From positions 62,001 through 126,000 of the forward strand of contig JAKFWA010000027.1 of the NCBI GenBank assembly GCA_021732995.1: a stretch of DNA of 64,000 bases, given 5' to 3'. This stretch comes from Planctomycetaceae bacterium (GTDB lineage: Bacteria; Planctomycetota; Planctomycetia; Planctomycetales; Planctomycetaceae). The notes below the pieces were generated by a model that worked only from the letters and a program-made list of their open reading frames with translations, made no database searches and was not told the origin of the DNA. Both the position numbers and the translations under genes were made by a program. Below are positions 36,578 through 45,532 of the stretch, in pieces (position 1 is the stretch's first letter; the number at the start of each line of letters is the position of its first letter).

Positions 36578-37798
36578 CTAGACCTCCTGAAAGCAGATGC
36601 ACGGATCGAGTCTTGCCGCTGAACGAGCAGGCCAGAACGCTGCGAGCATGGTGATGAACAAGGCTGCCGCGACGGCCATCGCCAGAAGCCCCGGCAGTGG
36701 CGTCACAGTGACTCCGGCCCACTGCGAGCCAAGCACGACAGCGACAATCAGGCCGAGCACGCTGCCCCCGATTGCTCCCACAATGCCAAGTACGCACGCC
36801 TTGAGCAGGAACAGTCGCGTTACAAAGCTCGGTGTTGCTCCGAGCGCCATTAACGTGCCAACTTCGCGACGACGCTCGCGGACATTCGAAGAGATCGTGG
36901 TTGCCACACTCGCTCCGCCAACGACCACCAGTATGCCGAGCACGAGCAGGGATAACTGGCTCATCAAACGATTGACGCCGACTTGCGTTGAAACGACCTG
37001 AGAGATCGTCACGACTTTCGAGTCCGGTAGTAGTTCCGCGAGCTTGGAAACCAATCCGCCCGCTGCGTCTTCGCAACAGCCCATGACTTCAATTGCATTG
37101 ACGACTTCGCCCGCGTTTGTCAGCCGCTGCACTGTGTGCAAATGAGCGAAGACGCGAGAATCATCGACTGTACCCGTGCGGGGCAGCACGGCCAGCACTT
37201 GTAACTTCTCACCCAGCATCGGCACTGACTGGCCAACCTGGAGATTTGAGAACTCCGCAACGTCGGCTCCAATGATTGCTTCGTTACCTTTGAGCTGGTC
37301 GATTGTGCGATTGCTGGCGAGCGTCTCAGGCGCAGCGTCGTACGTCTTTGGGCCACACGCGGCCTTCTTGCAGCCGTCGTGCTTATTGCTGAACAGGGAG
37401 ACCGACTGCCACACCGACTTCGCTTGAAATTCGGACTGCGGCAAGATGCCCGTCAGAGTCACATCCCTGTTTGCTACCTTCGCCGAGACACATAGCTTTG
37501 GCGAGAGCCGCTCCACACCAGCTAGGTTCGCCAACAAGATGCTGGAGACATGCGACTCTGGTAGTGTCTGCGCCGTGAGGTCTGCCGAGTAGTAGTCCTG
37601 CAACGTCGCGTCCTTGGGAAGCACAAGCACGTTTGCTCCCAGCGACTGCAACTGCTGCCCAACTTCTTGTTCAGAGAAAACCGTGACGTGACGAATCGCG
37701 ACGAGTGCCGTCACGCCAAGCAAGATCGCGAGCGTACTGGTGAGCACGGCCATCGGCCGCTCCGCCAGTTCACGCCAGACGAGAGTTTTGAGATTCAT
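36578..37798 (-). CDS. ABC transporter permease, FtsX/MacB type, with periplasmic cysteines
   Basis: The start is ATG at 37798 with AGGAAG five to six bases ahead, giving 406 residues. One N-terminal membrane helix (AVLTSTLAILLGVTALVAI), a periplasmic domain of about 240 residues, and three C-terminal helices make the FtsX/MacB fold. The last region contains the family's VATTISSNVRERRREVGTLMALGA. Unusually, the periplasmic domain carries cysteine clusters (DGCKKAACG near residue 120 and GCCED near 240). These could bind soft metals and fit its place in a metal operon. No MacA-type adaptor is adjacent, so it could also be a LolCE-like lipoprotein exporter. Confidence 0.85.
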   Translation of the reverse strand: MNLKTLVWRELAERPMAVLTSTLAILLGVTALVAIRHVTVFSEQEVGQQLQSLGANVLVLPKDATLQDYYSADLTAQTLPESHVSSILLANLAGVERLSPKLCVSAKVANRDVTLTGILPQSEFQAKSVWQSVSLFSNKHDGCKKAACGPKTYDAAPETLASNRTIDQLKGNEAIIGADVAEFSNLQVGQSVPMLGEKLQVLAVLPRTGTVDDSRVFAHLHTVQRLTNAGEVVNAIEVMGCCEDAAGGLVSKLAELLPDSKVVTISQVVSTQVGVNRLMSQLSLLVLGILVVVGGASVATTISSNVRERRREVGTLMALGATPSFVTRLFLLKACVLGIVGAIGGSVLGLIVAVVLGSQWAGVTVTPLPGLLAMAVAAALFITMLAAFWPARSAARLDPCICFQEV

Positions 37799-37858
37799 TG
37801 TTTCTTCCTTGAGCATTTGCTCCATGCGAGCTGAATCATGGTGACAATTTCGTTGGCA

Positions 37859-38149
37859 TCAGTTCCTGGCCGGTCGTCTAAAGAGCCAGAAGGAGAGAGC
37901 CCCCTTCTGCTCATGTGTGAATTCCCACCCATCCCGTCCCAGCTCATTGAGCTTGCGAGTGAGTGTTTTGGTTGCGTCCACGTTGTCCTTCTGAATCTCA
38001 GAGAGCGCATCCAGGTCTTCAACGCGGTATTCCCAACGCACTGACTGTTCCACTGCTTGCTTAGGTTTGTCTTGAGCGGTCAGAGCTGGGAGCACGAGTG
38101 CCAACAGAACACCACTCGCCCCAACGATGAACAATGCACTGCGTTTCAT
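37859..38149 (-). CDS. Small exported protein, DUF4177-like C-terminus (96 aa)
   Basis: The ATG at 38149 starts a signal peptide (MKRSALFIVGASGVLLALVLPALTA). The mature part reads RWEYRVEDLDAL...TLTRKLNELGRDGWEFTHEQKGALSFWLFRRP. This is the DUF4177 pattern (WEY...LNxLGxxGWE...F..R), usually cytoplasmic but here exported. It sits between the thioredoxin-like and permease genes in the same operon with 60-80 bp gaps. The function is unknown. Confidence 0.65.
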   Translation of the reverse strand: MKRSALFIVGASGVLLALVLPALTAQDKPKQAVEQSVRWEYRVEDLDALSEIQKDNVDATKTLTRKLNELGRDGWEFTHEQKGALSFWLFRRPARN

Positions 38150-38226
38150 GTCGTACTCCGTCGTTGTGAAATGAAAGTTGGGGAACTGATGGTGCTCTCC
38201 TGGCACTCCGCCGATTCGAGTCTGTG

Positions 38227-39030
38227 CTACCGCCGAGCTCCCTGAGACGGTTGAGTCGCGGGTTGATGGTGCTGGCAGTTCGGGTCGTCACAGCACTTGC
38301 CCGCCTTGGCGAGCGCGGCTGCGATATCGTTCTTCGATGTCGTTGCATTGAATTTGCCGACCAGGACTCCAGGCGGAGCCAGGAGCACCGTCTGCGTCAC
38401 GGCCGCCTTCGCGTCGATCTGCATCTGGCCAATAAACTTGGTTTCACGCGGATCAGCCGCCGTCATCGAGAGGGGCACGATGCGATCCTTGAAGTGCGGA
38501 TCACTCTGAAAATCTCGCAATGCGACAGGTGCTGGCCCTTTCGCCGACCCTTGGACGGTGACCAGTACGAGCTTGCCTTCTTGCAACGACTTCATGGTCG
38601 CCAACATCGTGGGAGTCACGAAGGCATCGTTAACGGATTCGGGCGTGACCTTTTGAGCAAAGATGCCGGTCATTGCTCCATTTGGGCCGACCACGACGGC
38701 CATCGGCAGCGGAGCACGACTCACATCGTACTTGGCCACTAACGCTTGGTTCGCTTGGTCGGTCACTTGCACATAAGTGGCGACTGCCAACTTCTCTTTA
38801 CCAGCGATGCCATCCTTGATTGCGGAGGCCATAGCTCTCGTCGCATCGTCGTTCTGGCGGTAGAAAACCAAAAAGGTGTAAAGCCCTTCCTTCCCCGCTT
38901 GCTCCAGCGTCTGCTGAGCTTTGCTGGGAGACAGAGCTACCCCGGCTGGTTGTTGAGCAAATCCGCATACGGGTGTCATTCCCGCGACTACCGCCAGTAG
39001 GGCGGCTAACCATCGAACATTGTCAAACAT
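38227..39030 (-). CDS. Exported thioredoxin-fold-like protein with C-terminal Cys/His tail (267 aa)
   Basis: The ATG at 39030 has AAAGGA six bases ahead. A signal peptide (MFDNVRWLAALLAVVAGMTPVCGFAQQ) is followed by two thioredoxin-like halves: LYTFLVFYRQND...KYDVSRAPLPMAVVVGPNG and KLVLVTVQGSAKGPAPVALRDF...APPGVLVGKFNAT. Neither half keeps a CxxC active site, so it is unlikely to be an oxidoreductase. The tail KCCDDPNCQHHQPATQP has three Cys and two His, a probable metal site. Its operon neighbours are YnfA and the MacB-like pair. A metal chaperone role is inferred. Confidence 0.65.
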   Translation of the reverse strand: MFDNVRWLAALLAVVAGMTPVCGFAQQPAGVALSPSKAQQTLEQAGKEGLYTFLVFYRQNDDATRAMASAIKDGIAGKEKLAVATYVQVTDQANQALVAKYDVSRAPLPMAVVVGPNGAMTGIFAQKVTPESVNDAFVTPTMLATMKSLQEGKLVLVTVQGSAKGPAPVALRDFQSDPHFKDRIVPLSMTAADPRETKFIGQMQIDAKAAVTQTVLLAPPGVLVGKFNATTSKNDIAAALAKAGKCCDDPNCQHHQPATQPSQGARR

Positions 39031-39068
39031 TGCGATTCCTTTGCGATAACGCTTCCTTGAGTAGTTTC

Positions 39069-39431
39069 CTAATTCGTCACTGCAATGGCCGGTGTCCGCG
39101 GCCAATACATCATCAACACGACGCCCAGTAGCGCAATCGCAGAGCCAATTACGTCTGCGGCGTCAGGTTGGTCGCCATCAATGGCCCAACCCCACAACAA
39201 AGACAGCACAATGAAGAAGCCGCCATAGACGGCATACACACGCCCAAAATGACTCGTTTGCAACGTGGGAATGATCCCATAGACAACCAACACCAACGCA
39301 CCCGCCAAGCCCCACCAGGATGGCTTGCTGTCACGCATCCACTTCCATACGAGCCACCCGCCTCCGATTTCGCAGACGCCCGCGAGAACGAAAAGCATGA
39401 GTGACCGAAGGAAGTGAAAAGAAACTTGCAT
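39069..39431 (-). CDS. YnfA/UPF0060 family inner-membrane protein
   Basis: The preferred start is the ATG at 39431, with AAAGGA six bases ahead; two earlier ATGs exist, the first overlapping the pump stop as TAATG. The 120-residue product has the four-helix UPF0060 pattern: LFVLAGVCEIGGGWLVWKWMRD, a PSWWGLAGALVLVVYGIIPTLQ helix, FGRVYAVYGGFFIVLSLLWGW and a final DVIGSAIALLGVVLMMYWPR. YnfA resembles small multidrug-resistance transporters; its substrate is unknown. It directly follows the CzcA-like pump and may contribute to cation efflux. Confidence 0.88.
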   Translation of the reverse strand: MQVSFHFLRSLMLFVLAGVCEIGGGWLVWKWMRDSKPSWWGLAGALVLVVYGIIPTLQTSHFGRVYAVYGGFFIVLSLLWGWAIDGDQPDAADVIGSAIALLGVVLMMYWPRTPAIAVTN

Positions 39432-39445
39432 TTGCATTCCTTTCA

Positions 39446-42400
39446 TTAGGAAGTGGTCCAGCCCATGGGGTTGTTTTCCGATGTGAGACCTCCAGAGTCG
39501 GGTGTCTGATCCGATGAACGCCGTTCGAACGCCGAGCTGAAAATCATGTAGAGCACCCGCAAGACGAGTAGGGACATAATCATTGCCCCGAGTACGCCGC
39601 CGATGACCACGGTCGCTAACGGTCGTTGCACCTCGGCACCCATGCCAGTGCTGAACGCCATCGGTAAAAAGCCCAGGGCTGCCACAAGAGTTGTCATCAA
39701 GACGGGCCTCAGGCGTGTAACAGCGGCTTGAGTTACCGCGTCGTCGAGCGACAGACCTTGTTCGCGCAGCTGTCGTACATAGCTAACGAGAATCATGTCG
39801 TCCAACACAGCCACGCCCGACATGGCGATGAAGCCAATGCCCGCTGAAATCGAGAACGGCATGTCCCGCAACCACAACGCGATGATGCCGCCCACCCACG
39901 CGAACGGGACTCCGGTGAAGACGCGGGCGGCGTCCACGAAGTTGTGGTAGGTGAAATACAGCAGCGTGAAAATCAGCACGAGCGCGATGGGCACGACGAT
40001 CATCAGGCGGCGTTCGGCGCGGATCAGGTTCTCGAACTGGCCGGCAAACGCGATGCGATATCGTCCCGGCGGGAGCGTGACTTTCTCGGCCAGCAAGCGC
40101 TGAGCGTCGGCCACGAAACTGCCGAGGTCGCGGCCACGCACGTTCGCGCTGACCGTGATGCGGCGTTGGCCCCATTCGCGGGTGATTGTGCTGGGGCCTT
40201 CGACGACTTCGAGCTTCGCCAATCGCGACAGCGGGATGCGTTCTCCCGTTGGCGTGGAAAGCAGCATCGCGCCAATCGTCTCCGGGCTTTGCCGCAGTCG
40301 TTCCGGCAGGCGAACAATCAGCGGGAACCGCAACTGGCCTTCGATGACTTCGCTCAACGGGAACGTGCCGACCGACTCAATCAACTCCAGCACCTTGCGA
40401 GCCTGCACGCCGTAGCGCGCGATCTGGTCTTGGTCCACGTCGATTTGCAACGACGGCTGGCCGGTGACCTGTTCGGTGTTCACGTCGGCGTTGCCGGGAA
40501 TCGTTTTCAGCACCGCTTCGATTTCAGCGGCTTTGGCCGTCAGCACGGCGAAGTCGTCGCCGAAGAGTTTGACCGCCAAGTCGGATCGCGAGCCGGACAC
40601 CATTTCGTTCATCCGCATTTCGATGGGCTGCGAAAAGGAAATCTTTTGGCCGGACAAATCTTTCAACTTCTCTTCCAGCAACTCAGTGAGTTCGGCCTGC
40701 GTGGTCGCCTTTTTCCACTGCGCGCGTGGCTTGAGCGTGATGAACATGTCGGTCAGTTCGACCCCCATCGGGTCGGTGGCGATCTCGGCGGTGCCAATGC
40801 GGCTGAAGACGTGCTGCACTTCGTCCGGGAAGTTTTTGAGAATGATTTGCTCCATCGCCGTATTGCCGCGCACACTCTCTTCCAAATCGGTGCCCGCCAA
40901 TCGCACGATGGCGACGACGATGCCTCCTTCCGACAGTCGCGGCACGAACTCGCTGCCCAAGTTCGGAGCGATCATGCCATAAGTCACCGCCAGCACGGCG
41001 GCGGCGAACGCGATGACTGCCGTCTTGTGGTGCATCGAAAATTGCAGCACCGGGTAATGAATCTTGTGAGCGATCCGCATGAGCAACGGCTCGCGTTCTT
41101 CGATGTATTTGGGCAACAGCAAACTGGCCAGCACCGGCATCAGTGTCAGCGACAGGACCATCGAACCCATCAACGCGAAGATGACCGTCATGGCCATCGG
41201 GCGGAAGAGTTTGCCTTCGATTCCTTCCAACGTGAGGATCGGCGTGTACACGATCATGATGATGAGTTCGCCGAACATGGTCGGTTTGCGGACTTCGACC
41301 GCCGCGTCGCGAATCACGTCGATCAGCGGCCTGCGCTTGTTGTCACCGTGAGCGATATGCCGAATGCAGTTCTCGATCATTACCACCGAGCTATCGACGA
41401 CCATACCAAAGTCGATTGCTCCCAGACTTAGCAAGCTGGCAGCGATGCCGTAGTGCAGCATTCCGCAGAACGCGAATAGCATCGACAGCGGAATCGCCAT
41501 TGCCACGATGGCGGCGGCTCGCAAGTTACCCAAGAACGCGAACAGCACCGCGATGACGAACAGACCGCCCTCGAACAAATTCTTGCGCACGGTGTCGATC
41601 ACGAAATCGACCAACGCGGTGCGGTCGTAAACGGTCGTGACTTCGACATTGGCGGGGAGCGTCTTTTTGATGTCGTCCAACTTGTGCTTCATCGACCAAG
41701 TGACTTCGTGACTGTTCTCGCCCATCAGCATGAAGCCCAAGCCAAGCACCACTTCACCTTTCCCATCGGCCGTGACCGCGCCACGTCGAATCTCATGCCC
41801 AACCGTCACCTCGGCGACATCGCCGATGCGCAGCGGCACGCCGTCGATCGCCTTGATGACCATGCTTTTGATTTGCTCGACGTTGACCGTTCGGCTGCGG
41901 CCTTGAACCAACAACATCCCGCTCGCTTCGGAAATGTTCCCGCCGCCGACGTTCTGATTGTTGTTCCGCGCCGCCCCGATCACTTCGTCAAACGTCAGGC
42001 GATGCTTAATCAGCCGTTCGGGGTCGATGCGGATTTGATACTGCTTCTCGAACCCGCCCCAACTGTTGATCTCGGCCGTGCCGGGAACCGTGCGCATTGC
42101 CGGCTTGACGACCCAATCGTGGATGGTCCGCAGTTCGGTGATGTCGTCCCCCTGTCCGGTGACGATGTAGTGCAAGACCTCGCCCAGTCCGGTGGCGACC
42201 GGCCCCATCTTCGGCCGTTCGATGCCGGCTGGCAGACTGACTCGACCCAACCGCTCGTTGACGACCTGCCGAGCGAAGTAGATGTCAACGCCGTCCTCAA
42301 ACGTGACGACCACTTGCGACAAGCCGAACTTGGACACCGATCGCATCAACTGTAATTTCGGCAAGCTGCTCATCGCTTGCTCGATCGGGAACGTGACTTG

Positions 42401-42589
42401 CGTCTCCACATCTTCCGGCCCCAACGAGGCCACGACGGTATTGATCTGCACTTGCACCGGCGTCGTATCCGGGAAGGCGTCCACATCCATGTGCGTCACC
42501 GCGATACCGCCCGCAACCATGATGGCCGCTGTCGCGATCAACACGATCACGCGGTAACGCAGCGAAAAGTCGATGATGAAGTTCAGCAT
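39446..42589 (-). CDS. Heavy-metal RND efflux pump, CzcA-type (set 2)
   Basis: The 1047 residues match CzcA in length. The pump opens MLNFIIDFSLRYRVIVLIA, with DVDAFPDTTPVQVQINT in the first periplasmic loop and twelve membrane helices. The proton-relay helix LGAIDFGMVVDSSVVMIEN (389-407) has the DFG...VD signature of pumps for Zn, Co, Cd or Ni. It works as a proton antiporter trimer with the adaptor encoded four bases upstream (42594-44210). No TolC gene lies inside this operon; the channel at 33382 or 46478 could serve. A YnfA gene starts at its 3' end. Confidence 0.92.
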   Translation of the reverse strand: MLNFIIDFSLRYRVIVLIATAAIMVAGGIAVTHMDVDAFPDTTPVQVQINTVVASLGPEDVETQVTFPIEQAMSSLPKLQLMRSVSKFGLSQVVVTFEDGVDIYFARQVVNERLGRVSLPAGIERPKMGPVATGLGEVLHYIVTGQGDDITELRTIHDWVVKPAMRTVPGTAEINSWGGFEKQYQIRIDPERLIKHRLTFDEVIGAARNNNQNVGGGNISEASGMLLVQGRSRTVNVEQIKSMVIKAIDGVPLRIGDVAEVTVGHEIRRGAVTADGKGEVVLGLGFMLMGENSHEVTWSMKHKLDDIKKTLPANVEVTTVYDRTALVDFVIDTVRKNLFEGGLFVIAVLFAFLGNLRAAAIVAMAIPLSMLFAFCGMLHYGIAASLLSLGAIDFGMVVDSSVVMIENCIRHIAHGDNKRRPLIDVIRDAAVEVRKPTMFGELIIMIVYTPILTLEGIEGKLFRPMAMTVIFALMGSMVLSLTLMPVLASLLLPKYIEEREPLLMRIAHKIHYPVLQFSMHHKTAVIAFAAAVLAVTYGMIAPNLGSEFVPRLSEGGIVVAIVRLAGTDLEESVRGNTAMEQIILKNFPDEVQHVFSRIGTAEIATDPMGVELTDMFITLKPRAQWKKATTQAELTELLEEKLKDLSGQKISFSQPIEMRMNEMVSGSRSDLAVKLFGDDFAVLTAKAAEIEAVLKTIPGNADVNTEQVTGQPSLQIDVDQDQIARYGVQARKVLELIESVGTFPLSEVIEGQLRFPLIVRLPERLRQSPETIGAMLLSTPTGERIPLSRLAKLEVVEGPSTITREWGQRRITVSANVRGRDLGSFVADAQRLLAEKVTLPPGRYRIAFAGQFENLIRAERRLMIVVPIALVLIFTLLYFTYHNFVDAARVFTGVPFAWVGGIIALWLRDMPFSISAGIGFIAMSGVAVLDDMILVSYVRQLREQGLSLDDAVTQAAVTRLRPVLMTTLVAALGFLPMAFSTGMGAEVQRPLATVVIGGVLGAMIMSLLVLRVLYMIFSSAFERRSSDQTPDSGGLTSENNPMGWTTS

Positions 42590-42593
42590 GATT

Positions 42594-44210
42594 TTAGTGC
42601 TCGCAACCGCAGCCCGCTCCGAGGCTGGACTTCAACAACTGAGCCTTCATCGCCGCGCTGCCACGAGTGGCCACGACTTCGCCCGGTAACACACCGGCCA
42701 ACAGTTCGACGTGTTGATCGCTCTTCGCCCCCACTCGCACCTGCCGGATGTGGAACACCTTGAGTGAGCCATCCTTCAAGAAGTTTTTGTCGCGCACGAA
42801 GACGACATGGCAGTCTCCCTCCCATTGCAGCGCATCGAGGGGCACCGTGACCGCCTTCGGCTCCTCACGCAGCACGACCCAGCCCGCTCCGAAGCTGTTG
42901 GCCTTGAGTGTTCGATCTGTGTTGTCGAGCACCGCGCGGACTCGGAGGGTGCGGGTCTGCTCATCGACCGCCGGGCTGATGAAGGCCAACTGGCCAACGA
43001 TGTCTTGCTGGCTGCCGTCCGGCAGAAACTTGACTTTCTGGCCTAGGGACAAACGGTGCGCATCCTCTTGCTTGACGTGCAACGTCAGCCATAAACGGCT
43101 CAGGTTTGCGAGCGTGAGCAGTGACTTCTCCGGCTGCACGACTTCGCCAGCAACCACGTCAATCTCGACGATCATGCCGTCCTGGGGAGCAATGATCGGA
43201 ATGAGGTTCATCGTCATCGAGCCACCCTCCGATAGGTCGTCACAAAGGTCTTTAGGAATGCCGAGGCATTGCAATGTGCGGGTCATCTGATCGGCGTCTT
43301 GTTTCGTCAGCCCCTTCGGAACCGCGAAGCCGAAATTGATCAACGCCTGCGTAGCCATCGTCACGCCGATTTGAGCTTCCTCGTAGGCCGACTCTGCCTC
43401 GCGGATTGTCCGCTCCGGCAATACGCCGCTTGCGCTTTTGACGCTGTCGATCGTGCGTTTTTTGAGTTGCAGTTGCACGACCGCGCGACCTAGTTCCGAC
43501 TTCGCCTTGCCAACGTCCGCTGCATCCACGAGCGCCAGCACGTCGCCTTTTTTGACTTCGTCGCCAAGCGTCTTGAAAACCTTCCACACCGAACCGGGGG
43601 CTCGCGTTGACAAGTGGGCGAGTTGTGTTTGGTCATAGCCGAGTTCGCCATTGATCCGCAGGCTCTCCTCCATCGGTCGCTCAGCGGCAACATCCACGTC
43701 GATGTTCTGCTTGGCGAACGCCTCAATCGATTGGTACTGAATGCGGCTGAGACTTTTTTTACAGCGACTGTTGTTTTCCGGTCGTCTAAACAAATTGATC
43801 GCGGCCACGGTGTCATAGCGCGGCATCCTCGGATCGCTCGTAACTTGAGCCAGTTCGGGATGATGTGTGGGGCACTCGAAAACTCCATGCTCTTTGCACC
43901 AGCGCGGCTTTTCCGGTTTGGGCATTAGCTTGGGGTTGCACTCGACGCACTGATCCTCGGGAACATTGTGCTCACTACACCAGTTGGCCTTTTCCTCCAC
44001 GATGGTCGCGCCGTGTAACTCGGACGCCTTGGGCATCTTCCAGCCGAAGTGATGTCCGAAATACCCAACCGCCGCCAGCAATCCAAACGTGAGCACCGTC
44101 GGAACTGCGTTGAAGATGCTGAACAACAAGCGTCGAGGCTTCATCCCATCTGGGGATCTGTCACCTCGGGGCGGCTGAAGAGGCGCGGGTTGTTTCATGA
44201 GCGTTGTCAT
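42594..44210 (-). CDS. RND adaptor with N-terminal tandem Cys/His metal modules (set 2)
   Basis: The start is ATG at 44210 with AGGA seven bases ahead, giving 538 residues. A membrane anchor (LFSIFNAVPTVLTFGLLAAVGYFGHHFG) is followed by two metal modules (WCSEHNVPEDQCVECN and WCKEHGVFECPTHHPE) like those in the 35074 lipoprotein. The adaptor core comes next: RAPGSVWKVFKTLGDEVKKGDVLALVD, a coiled-coil hairpin, a second lipoyl half (IIAPQDGMIVEIDVVAGEVVQPEKSLLTLAN) and a beta barrel. It ends GAGCGCEH, a further Cys-rich tip. The modules probably bind metal and pass it to the pump. The stop lies four bases before the pump start. Confidence 0.9.
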   Translation of the reverse strand: MTTLMKQPAPLQPPRGDRSPDGMKPRRLLFSIFNAVPTVLTFGLLAAVGYFGHHFGWKMPKASELHGATIVEEKANWCSEHNVPEDQCVECNPKLMPKPEKPRWCKEHGVFECPTHHPELAQVTSDPRMPRYDTVAAINLFRRPENNSRCKKSLSRIQYQSIEAFAKQNIDVDVAAERPMEESLRINGELGYDQTQLAHLSTRAPGSVWKVFKTLGDEVKKGDVLALVDAADVGKAKSELGRAVVQLQLKKRTIDSVKSASGVLPERTIREAESAYEEAQIGVTMATQALINFGFAVPKGLTKQDADQMTRTLQCLGIPKDLCDDLSEGGSMTMNLIPIIAPQDGMIVEIDVVAGEVVQPEKSLLTLANLSRLWLTLHVKQEDAHRLSLGQKVKFLPDGSQQDIVGQLAFISPAVDEQTRTLRVRAVLDNTDRTLKANSFGAGWVVLREEPKAVTVPLDALQWEGDCHVVFVRDKNFLKDGSLKVFHIRQVRVGAKSDQHVELLAGVLPGEVVATRGSAAMKAQLLKSSLGAGCGCEH

Positions 44211-44381
44211 GGGCATGTCCTGCGAGACCGCATGAGTGCACTAATCCGCCTTTGAATGTGGGCGAAGACTCAAGCGCAGTCATAGAAGTGCTGGTCAAAC
44301 TCAAAATGAGTGACACCAAGCGTGGCAAAGAAAATCGCAAACGGGGGCTCGTTCGCGAAACCAACGCTTTAAGCACGAGCG

Positions 44382-44867
44382 TTACACGCGCAGAACGGCA
44401 GTCGCCAGCGCGGGCAGGTGCGGCGAAAGATGGAGCCTCAACGACTGTTGTCGGAGGCCGCTTGATGCTGAAAGGTCCGCACAATCACTCCACGAAGAGG
44501 AATGCAGCACCGCAAAGTCAAGCAAACCAATTGAGTTCTCACTCACCGACCGGAGCGCGATCTGATCTCCAGTGTCCATCATGGAATGCTGGCATCCACA
44601 TGCCTCCGCAGTCATGAGCGGCGATGTGTCATCGGACGATGGACCGCTCGGAGAATCGCCAGAACAATCGCAACACGTGGATCTAGGCTCCGAGGCGGCG
44701 GCTGACAGCGCAGCTTCAACTCCAGCTACACAGCAAACACAGTCCTGCCCTGCCAATTCCATGCACTCGTGCCCATTCGCGCCGATACAGCGAACAACAC
44801 AGACCGGAATCATCAAATTGATGATCTGGGCCAGTAGCATGATGAGGAAGGGAAACGACCGACGCAT
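44382..44867 (-). CDS. Cysteine-rich exported or membrane-anchored peptide ahead of set 2 (161 aa)
   Basis: The product begins with a signal or anchor helix (FPFLIMLLAQIINLMIPVCVV). A cysteine-dense segment follows (CIGANGHECMELAGQDCVCCVAG, then STCCDCSG and ACGCQHSMM). The C-terminal 50 residues have no cysteines and no recognised fold. It lies about 170 bp upstream of the adaptor gene in the same direction. Similar Cys-rich exported peptides head sets 3 and 4 (48353 and 59065). The thiols suggest a periplasmic metal trap or sensor. No strong ribosome site precedes the ATG, so the exact start is less sure. Confidence 0.6.
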   Translation of the reverse strand: MRRSFPFLIMLLAQIINLMIPVCVVRCIGANGHECMELAGQDCVCCVAGVEAALSAAASEPRSTCCDCSGDSPSGPSSDDTSPLMTAEACGCQHSMMDTGDQIALRSVSENSIGLLDFAVLHSSSWSDCADLSASSGLRQQSLRLHLSPHLPALATAVLRV

Positions 44868-45532
44868 GATTGAACCTGAACCTACGACGTTAAAAGCCTA
44901 ATCGAACTTATCAGCATTTTCGCTAATCTCAGTTATCGGTTTTAGGTCCGCCTCTCAATTAAGTAAACCCTTTTTGGGCCATCAAAATCTCTTCCGTGCT
45001 AGTCCCCGCCAATTGCTCAATAAGCCATCGGTACTTGTCTATCCATCCAGCATCCCCGACGAGAGTGACAATTCCAGAGCCGGCGCGCTTGGCCAATTGA
45101 CAATGTTAAAGGCTGCCTCCAACGGTTTAGCCAGCGGTCTAGACTCACGTTAATGATGCCAACTGCATCCAATTTGACTGCAACTGTGACCGAATTGATG
45201 GCGCATCCCTAAACGCAAGCCCAATTTCGGAATCCGTTTAAGTCCACTATTGAGCCCGCTTTTGGTTCGTTCCGCGCTACAGCATGGCTCAGGGAAGTTT
45301 TGGCCGGTCTTCGCGTAACCGGGTGCATGCAAGCGCTCTAGGCAATATCTGCGGCTCTGCTACGCATTTGAGATCCGTCTCCCTCCGCAGCTATTCGTTG
45401 GATCTCTTGCATTGACCGCTACTTAGAGGGGCCAGATTTGATCGGCACGGCAATTCCTATCGCATTGATAAATGCAGTCCGCGTGGCGGAATGCCATTTG
45501 GTTGTGATGGCGATTTGTCCGCGAGACCATTC
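44868..45532. other. Divergent intergenic region with repeat copy B
   Basis: This 665-bp gap separates the divergent 44867 and 45533 genes. It contains the dispersed repeat copy B at 45136-45320 and an AT-rich stretch near 44900-44990 that could hold the promoter of set 2. A short open frame inside the repeat has no ribosome site. Nothing else is recognised. Confidence 0.5.
45136..45320. repeat. Dispersed intergenic repeat, copy B
   Basis: It aligns along its length with 25532-25715 in the same orientation. Examples of shared blocks are ggtcta, atgatgccaa, ccaatttga, aattgatggcgc, gagccc, cttttggtt and ggtcttcgcg. The two copies have diverged, so this is not a recent duplication. They flank the RND set 1 and set 2 operons, one on each side. 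Confidence 0.7.

Noticed and set aside
39944-41431. Long plus-strand open frame (about 495 codons) opposite the CzcA-like pump
   Set aside because: It is antisense to a clear RND pump gene, is rich in Arg/His/Gln as shadow frames of GC-rich genes are, and has no ribosome site or domain.
44161-44484. Minus-strand frame with a His-containing end overlapping the set 2 adaptor start
   Set aside because: It overlaps both the Cys-rich gene and the adaptor in another frame, and its His-containing end is most simply explained by chance.
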